This document shows positions 1 to 8,100 of a stretch of 16,706 nucleotides of DNA, piece by piece (position 1 is the first letter of the stretch; each line of letters begins with the position of its first letter). Origin of the DNA: DAOTVC01 sp034437215 (GTDB taxonomy: Bacteria > Chloroflexota > Anaerolineae > B4-G1 > SLSP01). Position numbers and translations under genes: made by a program. The notes beneath the pieces are model-generated. The model made no database searches, was not told where the DNA came from, and saw only the letters and a program-made list of their open reading frames with translations. Location of the stretch: assembly GCA_034437215.1 (NCBI GenBank), contig DAOTVC010000128.1, positions 1-16,706 of the forward strand, in the 5' to 3' direction.

Positions 1-383
1 AAGATCCCCAGCATCAACACCGCTCCCAGAAAGAGGCCAAAGAGGAGATCGAGCCACCACTTCATTCCCAGGTGAAAGCCGTAGTCGGCCAAGGGGCGCC
101 GGTCCAGGAAGGCAGCAGCCAAGGGGAGAGCCATCGCAAGAACGACCAGGGAGATCACGGCATTGAGCGCGAAGAGGTAAGGACTCTGCGCTGTGATCTG
201 TGCGGGATCGAGGTTCTGCAGGTTTGAGATGTCCCCCCGCCCGACCATCATCAACAGCGTGAAGACCAGAGAGCCCACGCAGGAGAGCGCCAGCATGCCC
301 ACGATGTACAAGATCAAAAAGATCACGATGCGCCAGAAGGCGCGCAGACGTCCCTCTTCCGAATTCCAGAACCAGGATTTCAC
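1..383 (-). CDS. CPBP-family intramembrane metalloprotease-like protein, N-terminal part (runs off left edge)
   Basis: The first 127 codons of a membrane protein are present. The start is GTG at 383-381, with GGAGG six bases upstream (393-389). The N-terminus, KSWFWNSEEGRLRAFWRI, is followed by two hydrophobic stretches (about residues 18-45 and 65-90). A short cytosolic segment follows (RRPLADYGF..GMKWWLDLLFGL..GAVLMLGI). The 'LADYGF.L..KWWLDL.FG..LG' pattern is typical of the region just before the catalytic core of CPBP (CAAX-type, Abi) glutamic intramembrane proteases. The catalytic EExxR and HxxxH motifs would lie beyond the window, so activity cannot be judged. It is the next gene downstream of the LiaF-like gene on the same strand, but a terminator-like hairpin separates them. 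Substrate unknown. Family call is moderately sure. Confidence 0.7.
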   Translation of the reverse strand, partial: MKSWFWNSEEGRLRAFWRIVIFLILYIVGMLALSCVGSLVFTLLMMVGRGDISNLQNLDPAQITAQSPYLFALNAVISLVVLAMALPLAAAFLDRRPLADYGFHLGMKWWLDLLFGLFLGAVLMLGI

Positions 384-393
384 CTCACCCTCC

Positions 394-439
394 TAACAAA
401 ACCGGGCAGGCGCGGGCAGAGCACCCGCACTTATCCGGT
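394..439 (-). terminator. Probable intrinsic terminator after the LiaF-like gene
   Basis: On the minus strand an outer stem (ACCGG 439-435 with CCGGT 405-401) encloses an inner stem (GCGGG 428-424 with CCCGC 416-412). TTTTGTT follows at 400-394. It lies between the stop of the LiaF-like gene (461) and the start of the CPBP gene (383). The stem is interrupted, so termination may be partial. Confidence 0.5.
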
Positions 440-460
440 CCTAACGATGATTACTTGAGA

Positions 461-1369
461 TTACCTTTCGACCACCCGAATGGCTCCGATTGCCAGATCG
501 ACGTCCAGATCCACGCGCGCATCGGCGCGGCGGTAGTTGGGTGAGACGTAGTCCCCATTCTCGCGCCCGTAACCCTCGGGCACCTCGGTGGTGCCCAGCC
601 CGACACCACCATCCAGACGCAGCCCGACGTCCTCAGGCACGATGAGAATGATCTCACCGATGGCGCCGTCGATCCTCCCGGTGAAACGCCCCTCTCGGGG
701 CAGCTCCACCGTGACCTTTCCCACAGCCATCTCGACGTCCAGGTCGTCCACCTCCAGCCCGGTCAGATCCAGATAGGTCTCTCCCACCCCGGAGTCCACC
801 TCGAGAAAGATGGGGATAGCCCCATTGAGAGCCAGATCCCAGGTCCAGGCCTCATCTCCCCACCCCACCCGCGGGAAGAACCAGAAGCCCTCGCTGCGCA
901 ATTCATATCGGATCTCATCCGGGCCCACAGCCAGCTCGGGATCCAACCGCTCGCCGCTCTGCAGACGCACCGTGCCCGCCAGCAGCAGATCGTCCTCCAG
1001 CGCCTCGACGTGCAGACCGGCAGCGGCGGGAGCCAGCAAGATCTCGGCCCGGGCTGCATCTTCCAGCTCCTGGGTGATCTCCACCACCGCGCGGTCGTCA
1101 AAGGCGTCGGTGCTTTCTACGGCAAACCAGACGCCCAGCCCGATGACCGCCGCGATGAGTACGAGCGCCAACAGCGATCCCATCGTCGAACGGCGCCCGA
1201 TGAGCAGGTCGATGCCGGCGGCAATGAGCAACACAGGCCACATGCGCAAGAGCACGGCCCAGACGTTCCAGTCCAGGACACCCAGGTTGTTGAGGAGCAG
1301 GACAAGTCCCAGGGTCACCAGAACCACGGGACCCACGAGTCCTCCTCGACGACGTTCACGCTCAGCCAT
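461..1369 (-). CDS. LiaF-like membrane protein (DUF5668-type TM region plus C-terminal toastrack domain)
   Basis: This is a 302-residue protein. Three hydrophobic segments are visible at about residues 11-30, 36-58 and 63-85. A soluble, beta-rich region follows, with repeated 'GxGE/VG..' turns (SGVGETYLDL, MAVGKVTVELP, GAIGEIILIVP, GGVGLGTTEVP, LAIGAIRVV). Alternating strands with short Gly turns are characteristic of the LiaF/toastrack (DUF2154-like) fold. In Firmicutes LiaF restrains the LiaS kinase of the cell-envelope stress response; the role here is inferred only. ATG at 1369 overlaps the upstream pspC-like stop (TGATG, one shared base). GGAGG at 1380-1376 is six bases away, preferable to the GTG one codon earlier. 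The pair is therefore translationally coupled. The tail faces either the cytosol or the cell surface; the sequence does not decide. Confidence 0.75.
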   Translation of the reverse strand: MAERERRRGGLVGPVVLVTLGLVLLLNNLGVLDWNVWAVLLRMWPVLLIAAGIDLLIGRRSTMGSLLALVLIAAVIGLGVWFAVESTDAFDDRAVVEITQELEDAARAEILLAPAAAGLHVEALEDDLLLAGTVRLQSGERLDPELAVGPDEIRYELRSEGFWFFPRVGWGDEAWTWDLALNGAIPIFLEVDSGVGETYLDLTGLEVDDLDVEMAVGKVTVELPREGRFTGRIDGAIGEIILIVPEDVGLRLDGGVGLGTTEVPEGYGRENGDYVSPNYRRADARVDLDVDLAIGAIRVVER

Positions 1370-1785
1370 CACTTACCTCCTTGCACTGCACGCAGCAGGA
1401 TGACCACGCCACCTACGACCAGCAGGGCAGGCCAGAGGATGTCGAAGTCAAACCACCATAACCAGGGGATATCGAGACTCTCGATGAGAAAGATGACGCC
1501 CGCAATGACCAGTGCCGCCCCGACGATGACCCCGGTGTTGCGATCGGAGAAGCGCGCCCGGCGGGGGGCCTCCGCTTCCACGACCTCCGTCGCGCCGGCA
1601 GCTTCTGCCGAGGGCATGGTCAACCAGAGAATGACGTAGAGCAGGACGCCGATGCCGTCGGCGAAGGCCAAAAGCACGAAGAAGAGCCGCACGATGGTGG
1701 AATCAAGGCCCAGGTAGCGGGCCAGACCTCCAGCCACACCGGCGATCATGGAGTCCCGACGACTGCGATAGAGTTGTGTACGCAT
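1369..1785 (-). CDS. PspC-domain membrane protein
   Basis: This is a 138-residue protein. Residues 3-60 form a PspC domain: L.RSRRD.MIAGVAGGLARYLGLDSTIVRL, then a transmembrane stretch (FFVLLAFADGIGVLLYVILWLTMP). A charged linker (about 65-82) follows. The C-terminal hydrophobic region (84-133) resembles the LiaI/LiaF-type TM segment (ALVIAGVIFLIESLDI...FDILWPALLVVGGVVILLRA). The start at 1785 is chosen because AAGGAGGAG lies just upstream (1800-1792); a longer open frame upstream has no such support. In enterobacteria PspC is part of the phage-shock membrane-stress sensor. Isolated PspC domains fused to other TM segments are common in Gram-positive and Chloroflexota-like genomes, with unproven function. 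The gene overlaps the LiaF-like gene by one base and follows the DUF5668-like gene by 80 bp, so a stress operon is likely. Confidence 0.85.
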   Translation of the reverse strand: MRTQLYRSRRDSMIAGVAGGLARYLGLDSTIVRLFFVLLAFADGIGVLLYVILWLTMPSAEAAGATEVVEAEAPRRARFSDRNTGVIVGAALVIAGVIFLIESLDIPWLWWFDFDILWPALLVVGGVVILLRAVQGGK

Positions 1786-1837
1786 CAATAACTCCTCCTT
1801 CTGGAATATCGGCAAAACCTCCGGCTGCCGGTACCTA

Positions 1838-1857
1838 ATACGAGAAGTAAGAGTATA
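1838..1857 (-). promoter_or_regulatory. Possible internal promoter/operator ahead of the PspC gene
   Basis: TATACT (1857-1852, minus strand) is followed by C, giving the same TATACTC seen ahead of the first gene of the cluster. It overlaps a spaced inverted repeat, ATAC (1838-1841) and GTAT (1853-1856). The best -35 (CTGATG, 1880-1875, 17-base spacer) is poor and lies inside the upstream gene. Low confidence. Confidence 0.25.
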
Positions 1858-1865
1858 AGTTGCAC

Positions 1866-2507
1866 TCAACGCGCCATCAGAGCCCGCAGGATCAACAGGA
1901 GACCTCCCAACAGGAAGATGAGGGGCCAGATGTAGATCAACAGCGCTGCTGCGGTAGCAATGATGAAGAAGCCGATGATGAAGAGAATACCGGCCGGGAT
2001 CAGCGCCCACTTGGGCCGCCCACCGGGACTGGGCAGCAGGAAGACCAAGAGAAAGGTCAGGGCCAACCCCACCATGAAGATGCCCCCGATGGTCTCACCT
2101 CCCACACTCTCGGAGAGTCCGATGATCAGAGCGATGGTAAAGAGCACCCCACCCGGAATGATCGCCCACCACTCATCGCCCCGGGAGTAGATGTAGATGA
2201 ACCAAAAGGCCAAGCTGATGAAGGCCATGAAGAAAGCCGGCCCCCAGGTGTCCGCCACAGCCGGCACCAGTTCGTTGAGCCCCAGCAGGGCCGCCAACCC
2301 CAGAAGGGTCAGACCCGGAATGATGGGCCACCAGTGCTCGCGGTTGAGGAAAAAGACGACGAGGAAAGCCAGACCTCCGGTGAGGAAGAGCGTCATCCAG
2401 AGGAGGAGCTGGTTGACGGCGATAACATTCAGGCTCATGAGTAGGAAGATAATGCCTGCGACGAGAAGCACGATACCCAGCAAGATGCTCGACTTACGAT
2501 CTTCCAT
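1866..2507 (-). CDS. Polytopic membrane protein of the DUF5668 / LiaI-LiaF-like TM type
   Basis: This 213-residue, very hydrophobic protein has about eight predicted membrane segments. Aromatic-rich loops separate them (NREHWWPIIPG, RGDEWWAIIPGG, GGRPKWALIPAG), each followed by a Leu/Ile-rich segment. The recurrent '(W)WxxIPGxxL/xxxG' unit, three copies plus a final IYIWPLIFLLGGLLLILRAL, suggests an internally repeated module related to DUF5668. No catalytic or ligand motifs are visible. ATG at 2507 has AAGGAG at 2520-2515. It is the first gene of a likely operon with the PspC and LiaF-like genes. Function unknown; a link to membrane-stress sensing is inferred from neighbours only. Confidence 0.65.
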   Translation of the reverse strand: MEDRKSSILLGIVLLVAGIIFLLMSLNVIAVNQLLLWMTLFLTGGLAFLVVFFLNREHWWPIIPGLTLLGLAALLGLNELVPAVADTWGPAFFMAFISLAFWFIYIYSRGDEWWAIIPGGVLFTIALIIGLSESVGGETIGGIFMVGLALTFLLVFLLPSPGGRPKWALIPAGILFIIGFFIIATAAALLIYIWPLIFLLGGLLLILRALMAR

Positions 2508-2522
2508 AGGACTACTCCTTGG

Positions 2523-2549
2523 GTATAACAGAGATACTACTAGGAGTAT
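2523..2549. promoter_or_regulatory. Overlapping palindromes at the head of the envelope cluster (candidate operator)
   Basis: ATACTACTAGGAGTAT (2534-2549) is a 16-bp palindrome matching at 14 of 16 positions. It overlaps a second inverted repeat, GTAT..N7..ATAC (2523-2537). On the minus strand TATACT (2550-2545) is a candidate -10 of the 2507 gene, so a bound regulator would cover the promoter and early leader. The -35 is poor (CTTTCG, 2573-2568), consistent with a regulated promoter. Confidence 0.4.
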
Positions 2550-2582
2550 ATAATAAATTCTGCAGAACGAAAGAGGGGAGGT

Positions 2583-2960
2583 TCAGTCATCCAGGCAGTG
2601 GCGGGAGGCAGGACAGCCGCGGCAGCGCTCTCTGTACTGAGAGCAGCGCAGGCAGTCCGTTTTGCAGGGCGTCTTCTCCGCATCGGGGGTCACTTCTCCC
2701 CGCGACCAGGCGCTCGTCGCCTCCGCGCTCTGTGGGAAGTAGACCTCGAGCTGCTCCATCCCCAGAAGGTCGGGCTGCTCGCCGATCTCGATCCACCAAC
2801 GTTTCTCGGGCGGCATGACAAAGAGACCGATCACCGTGCAGCCCGTCGCCTCGTAGAGCGCCACGTAGGGGCAGTGACGGGACTCCGAGGCAAAGCGTAC
2901 AGCTCTCTCGGGCGTTTCGGCGCGCCCCACCAGCAACGCATAGAGCACCTTATCTTTCAT
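2583..2960 (-). CDS. Unrecognised 125-residue protein with a six-cysteine C-terminal cluster
   Basis: I do not recognise this family. ATG at 2960 is chosen because GAGG lies six bases upstream; a longer frame to 3020 opens on TTG without a ribosome binding site. Residues 1-60 look like an alpha/beta domain (KDKVLYALLVG; PYVALYEATGCTVIGLFVMP; RWWIEIGEQP). Residues 60-98 are acidic and polar. The tail carries six cysteines at 99, 103, 106, 113, 116 and 122 (C-x3-C-x2-C-x6-C-x2-C-x5-C), with the local pattern CxxC.YR..CRGCPA. This suggests a zinc or Fe-S site; it is reminiscent of SPASM-type auxiliary cluster motifs, but there is no radical-SAM domain. Two more cysteines (30 and 41) lie in the first domain. 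The neighbour upstream on the same strand (62 bp) is a lone receiver domain, so co-transcription is possible. Confidence 0.65.
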   Translation of the reverse strand: MKDKVLYALLVGRAETPERAVRFASESRHCPYVALYEATGCTVIGLFVMPPEKRWWIEIGEQPDLLGMEQLEVYFPQSAEATSAWSRGEVTPDAEKTPCKTDCLRCSQYRERCRGCPASRHCLDD

Positions 2961-3022
2961 CGCTCGCCTCGCTAACCGATCTAATTTAGGTAGGGCCACA
3001 CGAAAGGAAGCAGTCACCAAGG

Positions 3023-3436
3023 CTATGATACGTCAAGAGAAATTTGCTCCAGAGCCGATACAGCAATGGCAACCTTCTCGTAGCAACGCGCCAACGTCTC
3101 CAAGAGACGCTCAGGCGGTTCCCCCTTGCTCACGAAGGCGTTAACGCCCGCAGCCAGCGCCTTTGGCCTCGCTTCGGGGCGACCGCTCAGAGCCACCACC
3201 ATGGCATCGGGGTGTGCCTTTCGGATGTCCCGTAGGGCCAGAGCGCTCTGCCTGCCGGTAAGCTCCCAATCCAACAAGACCAGATCCGGGTGCTGGCGAG
3301 CCACCAACTCCAGCACTCCCAGTATGTCCCCCGCCTCTCCGACGATATTCACGTACGGCTCCTGCCCCAAGATCAACCGTACGGCAGAGCGCACCTCAGG
3401 CTGGTCATCGGCAATCAAAATTCGCATCGGCTCCAT
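3023..3436 (-). CDS. Single-domain response regulator (CheY-like receiver)
   Basis: This 137-residue protein consists of a receiver domain only. Expected residues are present: acidic pair D10-D11 (IADDQPEVR), phosphoacceptor D56 (LLDWEL), conserved Ser at 84 (VALSG) and Lys at 104 (FVSKG). No DNA-binding or enzymatic output domain follows; about 15 residues (EKVAIAVSALEQISLDVS) extend past the last helix. The sequence style (DDQPEVRSAVRLIL; ALAAGVNAFVSKG) is that of NarL-family receivers, so this may be a NarL-type regulator without its HTH or a stand-alone signalling module. ATG at 3436 has GGGAG three bases upstream; the ATG three codons later is an alternative. No kinase is adjacent. The large kinase at 5112-9032 has its own partner but could also serve this protein. 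Confidence 0.85.
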   Translation of the reverse strand: MEPMRILIADDQPEVRSAVRLILGQEPYVNIVGEAGDILGVLELVARQHPDLVLLDWELTGRQSALALRDIRKAHPDAMVVALSGRPEARPKALAAGVNAFVSKGEPPERLLETLARCYEKVAIAVSALEQISLDVS

Positions 3437-3508
3437 GAACTCCCTTCCCGTCCAACCCTATGCCGGGATATCCTTAGCACAGTAAACTCACTCTTTTAAA
3501 GATAACAC

Positions 3509-3547
3509 AAGGTCTCTCCGGGGACACCCTGCACCCGGAGAGACCTT
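3509..3547 (-). terminator. Strong hairpin, probable terminator of the lipoprotein gene
   Basis: A perfect 14-bp stem (AAGGTCTCTCCGGG 3509-3522 with its complement 3534-3547) encloses an 11-base loop. It lies 50 bp past the stop of the lipoprotein gene. The downstream minus-strand sequence (GTGTTATCTTT) is only moderately T-rich, so efficiency is uncertain. Confidence 0.65.
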
Positions 3548-3596
3548 GACTGCACTATTCGCCTGTTCCAAACCCGGTCAACTAACCAGGGAACGC

Positions 3597-4184
3597 TCAG
3601 TGGGTGAACTTGAAAGATGCAAGGAGCGGTTCCAACTGTGCAGCGACCTCCTCCCGTCCCTCGATCCGCTCGGGCCAGCCCCTGAAGTAGTCGGAGAAGA
3701 GAACGTAGAGGTCGTCGGGGCCCACGAAGGTGTACTGCAGCGCGTAACGCTCCCCGTAGTCGTAACGCTCCTGGATTAGAGTGCCGCCGTTGACCGCGCG
3801 CTCCTCGACCACGTCACCGGGCATGTGATCCTGACGGTAGGCGCTCTCGGAGGTGTAGACCGCGAGGCTCACGGGGTAGAAGTCTTCGTCCCAACCCTCG
3901 GGTCGCAGGTGGATCAGGCGTTCCATGGCGCCGGCGGGGGGCAGGTTGGGATCATGAATGTCGGGCTCCTCGAAGCCCCAGCCCGCCGGCATCTCAAAGC
4001 GATAACCGAAGGTGTCGTCCGCGAAGAGATCGATACTCCCAGTCACGGTTTCAGGCCCCTCGACCGCCCCAATCTCCCGACCGGCAGGGACGGGCAGGGT
4101 GGCTGCATCGGAGGGCGCTCCGCATCCCACCAACAGCAGTGCCAAGAGAACCAACACCAGTCCCATCAACAACTTGCCTTTCAT
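3597..4184 (-). CDS. Secreted lipoprotein of unknown function
   Basis: This 195-residue protein has a clear lipoprotein signal: MKGK, a hydrophobic core (LLMGLVLVLLALLL), and lipobox LVGC with the lipidated Cys at residue 21. The mature part has no transmembrane segment. It includes 'FADDTFGYRFEMPAGWGFEEP' (residues about 52-72), resembling the start of PsbP/Mog1-like or other small sandwich domains seen in many Chloroflexota lipoproteins ('..YGFSF.YPAGW..'). It ends in a typical '..QLEPLLASFKF'. ATG 4184 has AAGGAG upstream. A second in-frame ATG at 4241 also has a strong Shine-Dalgarno (GAGGAGGG, 4253-4246) and would add 19 residues (MSAHYRSAVLISIQKGVRE) before the signal. The shorter form fits export better. 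A hairpin follows the gene. Function not predicted. Confidence 0.75.
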   Translation of the reverse strand: MKGKLLMGLVLVLLALLLVGCGAPSDAATLPVPAGREIGAVEGPETVTGSIDLFADDTFGYRFEMPAGWGFEEPDIHDPNLPPAGAMERLIHLRPEGWDEDFYPVSLAVYTSESAYRQDHMPGDVVEERAVNGGTLIQERYDYGERYALQYTFVGPDDLYVLFSDYFRGWPERIEGREEVAAQLEPLLASFKFTH

Positions 4185-4400
4185 CTCCCTGACTCCTTTC
4201 TGAATGGAAATTAATACCGCTGACCGATAGTGCGCTGACATCTGACCCTCCTCGTGTTCTGTGCGGTGAATTCCGCCTTATGACGCACCCGGCGCGCAAA
4301 GCGTTCCGCACAGCAACAGGTCATCGAGAGAGAATTTTCCCTAACCCAGGGATGAGGATCGGACCTGGTCTGGAGTCGAGGTGAGGCCGAGCGAGGTAAC

Positions 4401-4430
4401 AAAAACCCCGAGGCCGATCAGGGGCCTCGG
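4401..4430 (-). terminator. Intrinsic terminator of the kinase/response-regulator operon
   Basis: On the minus strand a perfect 8-bp stem, CCGAGGCC (4430-4423) with GGCCTCGG (4415-4408), has a seven-base loop. After GG it runs into TTTTT (4405-4401). It lies 28 bp past the response-regulator stop. Confidence 0.85.
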
Positions 4431-4458
4431 AGTTCAGAAGAGCGCACGCCGGGAAGGA

Positions 4459-5112
4459 CTACAAGTCCAAGCCCTCGACCAATCCTTCACGGAGAGCCAG
4501 GGAGACGGCTTCCGTCCGGCTGCTCACCCCCAACTTGGAGAGAACGTTGCTGACGTGGAACTTCACCGTGGAGCGACTGACCACCAGGCGCTCGGCGATC
4601 TCGGGATTGCTCAGCCCCTCGACCATGAGCTCCAGCACCTCCTGCTCGCGCTCCGTCAGGTCGAAGCCCGGACGGGCGGGTTTGGTGGTGGCGGTGATGA
4701 GCGCCCGGGCTGCCTCGGGGGCCAGGGTGGGTTTGCCATCGTGCGCGGCGCGGATGGCATTCGCCAGCTCGTCGGCCGAGACGTTCTTCAGCAAGTAGCC
4801 GATGGCGCCGGCCTGGAGAGCGCCCTGCACGAGATCGTCCTCCTTGAAGCTGGTGAGGGCGATCACCTGGATCTCAGGGAAGCGCTCCCGAATGGCCTTG
4901 GTCGCCTCGGCACCGTCCATGCCCGTCATCACCAGGTCCATGAGCACCACGTCCGGATGAAAGCGCGCGCAGAGATCGAGGGCTTCCAACCCGCTCTTCG
5001 CCTCCCCGATGAGCTCGAGATCGTCAAAGGCGAAGAGAAAGGCCCCCAGGCCACTTCGCACCACAGCATGATCATCGACAATGATAACCCGAATCGGTTC
5101 GCTACTGTTCAT
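4459..5112 (-). CDS. NarL/LuxR-family response regulator
   Basis: This is a 217-residue DNA-binding response regulator. The receiver (residues about 7-122) has acidic pair D13-D14 (IVDDHAVVRSGL), phosphoacceptor D59 (VVLMDLVMTGMDG), T88 in 'IALTSF' and K109 in 'YLLKN'. The C-terminal LuxR-type helix-turn-helix (about 150-212) reads LTEREQEVLELMVEGLSNPEIAERL, then VSRSTVKFHVSNVLSKL. Overall it resembles LiaR/VraR/DegU-type regulators. ATG at 5112 shares one base with the kinase stop (TGATG), with AAGGAG eight bases upstream inside the kinase gene, so the two are coupled. TTG at 5115 is an alternative start. It is almost certainly phosphorylated by the HisKA_3-type kinase encoded just before it. 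Targets are unknown; the envelope cluster 2-3 kb away is a candidate by family analogy only. Confidence 0.93.
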   Translation of the reverse strand: MNSSEPIRVIIVDDHAVVRSGLGAFLFAFDDLELIGEAKSGLEALDLCARFHPDVVLMDLVMTGMDGAEATKAIRERFPEIQVIALTSFKEDDLVQGALQAGAIGYLLKNVSADELANAIRAAHDGKPTLAPEAARALITATTKPARPGFDLTEREQEVLELMVEGLSNPEIAERLVVSRSTVKFHVSNVLSKLGVSSRTEAVSLALREGLVEGLDL

Positions 5113-8100
5113 CAAACAATCTCCTTTTGTAGATCCAGGGGCCAGACGACGGCAACCTCCGTCCCCTCTCCGGTTTCACTGACAATGTTCAACCGGGCCC
5201 CTACGTTCTCGGCCCGCTCGTTCATGATGCTCACGCCCAGATGGTCGGGCGGGATCGCAGCGGGGTCGAAACCCTGCCCGTCGTCCCGAATAGCGAGGCG
5301 TACACCCCGCCCATCGCCGTCAGCCTCGTAGGCGATCGAGACCTGACTCGCGCCGGCGTGCTTGACGACATTGTTCAGCGCCTCTTGAGCGATGCGATAG
5401 AAGGCCACCTTGACCTCGGCAGGCAGAGGAGCGTCCCCGCCTGAGACCTGCAGATCAACGGGCAGACGGGCTCGCCCCGTGATCGCCTCGGCGAGCTGGC
5501 GCAGGAGCTCTCCCATCTCCGCCTCGACCAGGGTTGCCGGACGCAGCTCCAAAAGGAGGGTGCGCATCTCGGCGAGAGCGCCGCGCGTCAACTCCCGCAG
5601 CTCCTGCAGCCGCCGGTGTCCCTCCTCAGGGTTACGCTCCCAGAGCACCGGCAGAACCTCGGCGATGAGGCTGGCGGAGAAGAGCGTCTGGGTGACGGCG
5701 TCGTGCAGATCCCGCGCCAGGCGGTTGCGCTCGGCGGCGACCGCCATCTGCTCGGCGTTCGCCCGCAGTCGCGCATTCTCGATAGCCAGAGCGACCTGCC
5801 CCCCCAGGGCCATCCCCAGACCGATGTCCTCCTCCGAAAACTCGCGCGGCTCGAGGTAGTAGAGCACCAGAGCCCCGTAGAGTTCGTCCTTGATGATCAG
5901 GGGAACGGCGAGATAGGCTCGATAGTGCGTCCGGATGATCGTCTTCCATTCAATGAGCCGGGGATCGAGAGCTTCGAGCCCCTCAGCCAGATCGGTACTG
6001 ACCTCCGGATCGATCTTCGCCATGGCGACGGGCTGGCGCTGCAGAATGGTCTGGTTGACCCGCTCACCGATGCTGGGAAGTGCCCCCAGTTCCAGAAGGG
6101 CAGGTGGCGCACCGCTGGCGGCTTCCACAGCGATGGTCTCCTCCTCCATATCGGCTCTGTAGATGACCCCCGCGCTCGCTCCCAGCAGCTGGCTCGCCTG
6201 GTAGACGATATAGTCCAACTCCTGTTCGAAGGAGCGATTGGCGTTGAGAAAGGTCAGGATATCCCTTAGGCCTTCGGCGACCCGGCGACGGCGCTCCGCC
6301 TCCGCGCGCCGTTCCTGCTCCTCGGCGTAGAGTCGTGCGTTCTCAAGACCGATGACGGCGCTGGAGGCCAACATGGTCAGGACGCGGACGTCGTTCTGGC
6401 CCAGGCGGTGAGGCTCGGGGTCGCTGACGGCGATGACCCCCAGCGGGCCCGACGGGGTCATGAGGGGCACGCTGACCTGAGAGCGAAAGCGGGACCGCTG
6501 TGCGACCTCGACCCGCTCGTCGTTCCTCATGTCGGTGATCAGCAGGGGCTCTGCGTCGAGCATGTGCTGCCCGCTGAGGGAGTCGTACACCGGCAAGGAC
6601 TCCCCGATAAGATTGGAGGGCTCCTCGCCGGCAACGAAGGAGACGACGAGCCGTTCGCGCTTCTTGTCGAGCAAGAGCACCACCGAGCGCTGCACGCCCG
6701 TCAGACGTAGGGCCTCCTCGGCGATCATCTGCAGCACGGCGTCGAGGTCCAGATCGCTGGTGATAGCCTGCTGTACCGAGATGAGGGTGGCAAGCTCGTC
6801 GGTACGTTCGGTGATGCGCTGCTCCAGGTTCTGTTGGGCCAACACCCGCTCCGTGATGTCGGTGGTGGCCCCAATCCAACGCTGGGCCTCTCCACTCTCA
6901 CTGCGCAGCACCCGCCCGCGGTCCTTCCAGTAGAGAATGGTGCCGTCCTTCTGCAAGACCCGGTACTCTTCAAAGTAGGCGCCACCCGACTCCACGTGCC
7001 GCTCCACTGCCCGCAGCACCCGATCGCGGTCCTCGGGATGGATAAGACGCTCCCAGGTGACCCTCATCCGGGGTAGCTCTCCGGGCTCGTAACCGAGACG
7101 CTCGTCAATATCGCCAAACCACTCCATCTTGTCGGTGACCAGGTCCCACTCGTAGATCAGATCGGTGGCGCTCTCCGCGGCAATACGGAAGCGCTCCTCG
7201 GAGCGGCGCAGCGTCTCCTCCGCCTCCTTGCGCTCGATGGCAACCCCCACCAGGTGAGCGGCCGTCTCGATCGTTCGCAGCTCGGCATCGGTAGGCACCC
7301 GGGGATAGCGGTAGTACATGGCGAAGGTGCCTGCCACCCGCCCGTCGGCCCGGACGACGGGCTCCGACCAGCAGGCGCGCAGCCCATGCTGCAGCGCCAG
7401 GTCACGCAGCCCCTCCCAACGGGGATCGGTGGCGATGTCCTCCACCACCACCCGCTCACCGTGGAAGGAGGCGGTGCCGCAGGAGCCCACCTGAGGCCCG
7501 ATCCTCAACCCGTCCACGCTTTCTACGTAGTCCGCCGGCAGGCTGACCGAGGCCCCATGACGCAGATGCTGTCCATCCTCATCCAACAACAGAACGAGCC
7601 CCAACATCCCCGGCGACTGCTCCTCGATGATGCGCACCAGCGCCGTCAGCGTCTCCTCAAGGGTCCCCCCCGAAGCCAGGAGCTCCAGGAACTGCCGCTG
7701 CCCCTGCTCGATGGCCTGAGCGCGCATGTGCTCCAGGGCATTGACGAAGATCTCACCGACGATCTTGAGGAGCTGGATGCTCTCCTGAGCCCAGATCTTG
7801 GGCTTGCGCACCGTGTCGAAGCCCAGAAAGCCCATGACCTCACCGCGGTAGAGCATGGGCACGACGAGGAAAGAGCGAATGCCCTGCGCCTCGAACTCCC
7901 GCTTCTCAGCCTCTGCCTCCGCCGGGAGCTCCGAGACGTCCGGTACGTGCAGCACCTCACCCTTCAGGATCTTGGCGTTGCTCCAGGCCCACGTCTCGAT
8001 GGGAATCCCCCGAAGCCGCTGCATCTGGGACTCGACGCCGTCAACACACCACTCGTGGGTGTTATCCACGGTCTTGCGATCCCCCGAGAAGAGAAAGACG

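Noticed and set aside
4381..5331. Plus-strand open frame of 316 codons across the response regulator and kinase end
   Set aside because: It crosses the operon terminator and is antisense to conserved receiver and HTH motifs.
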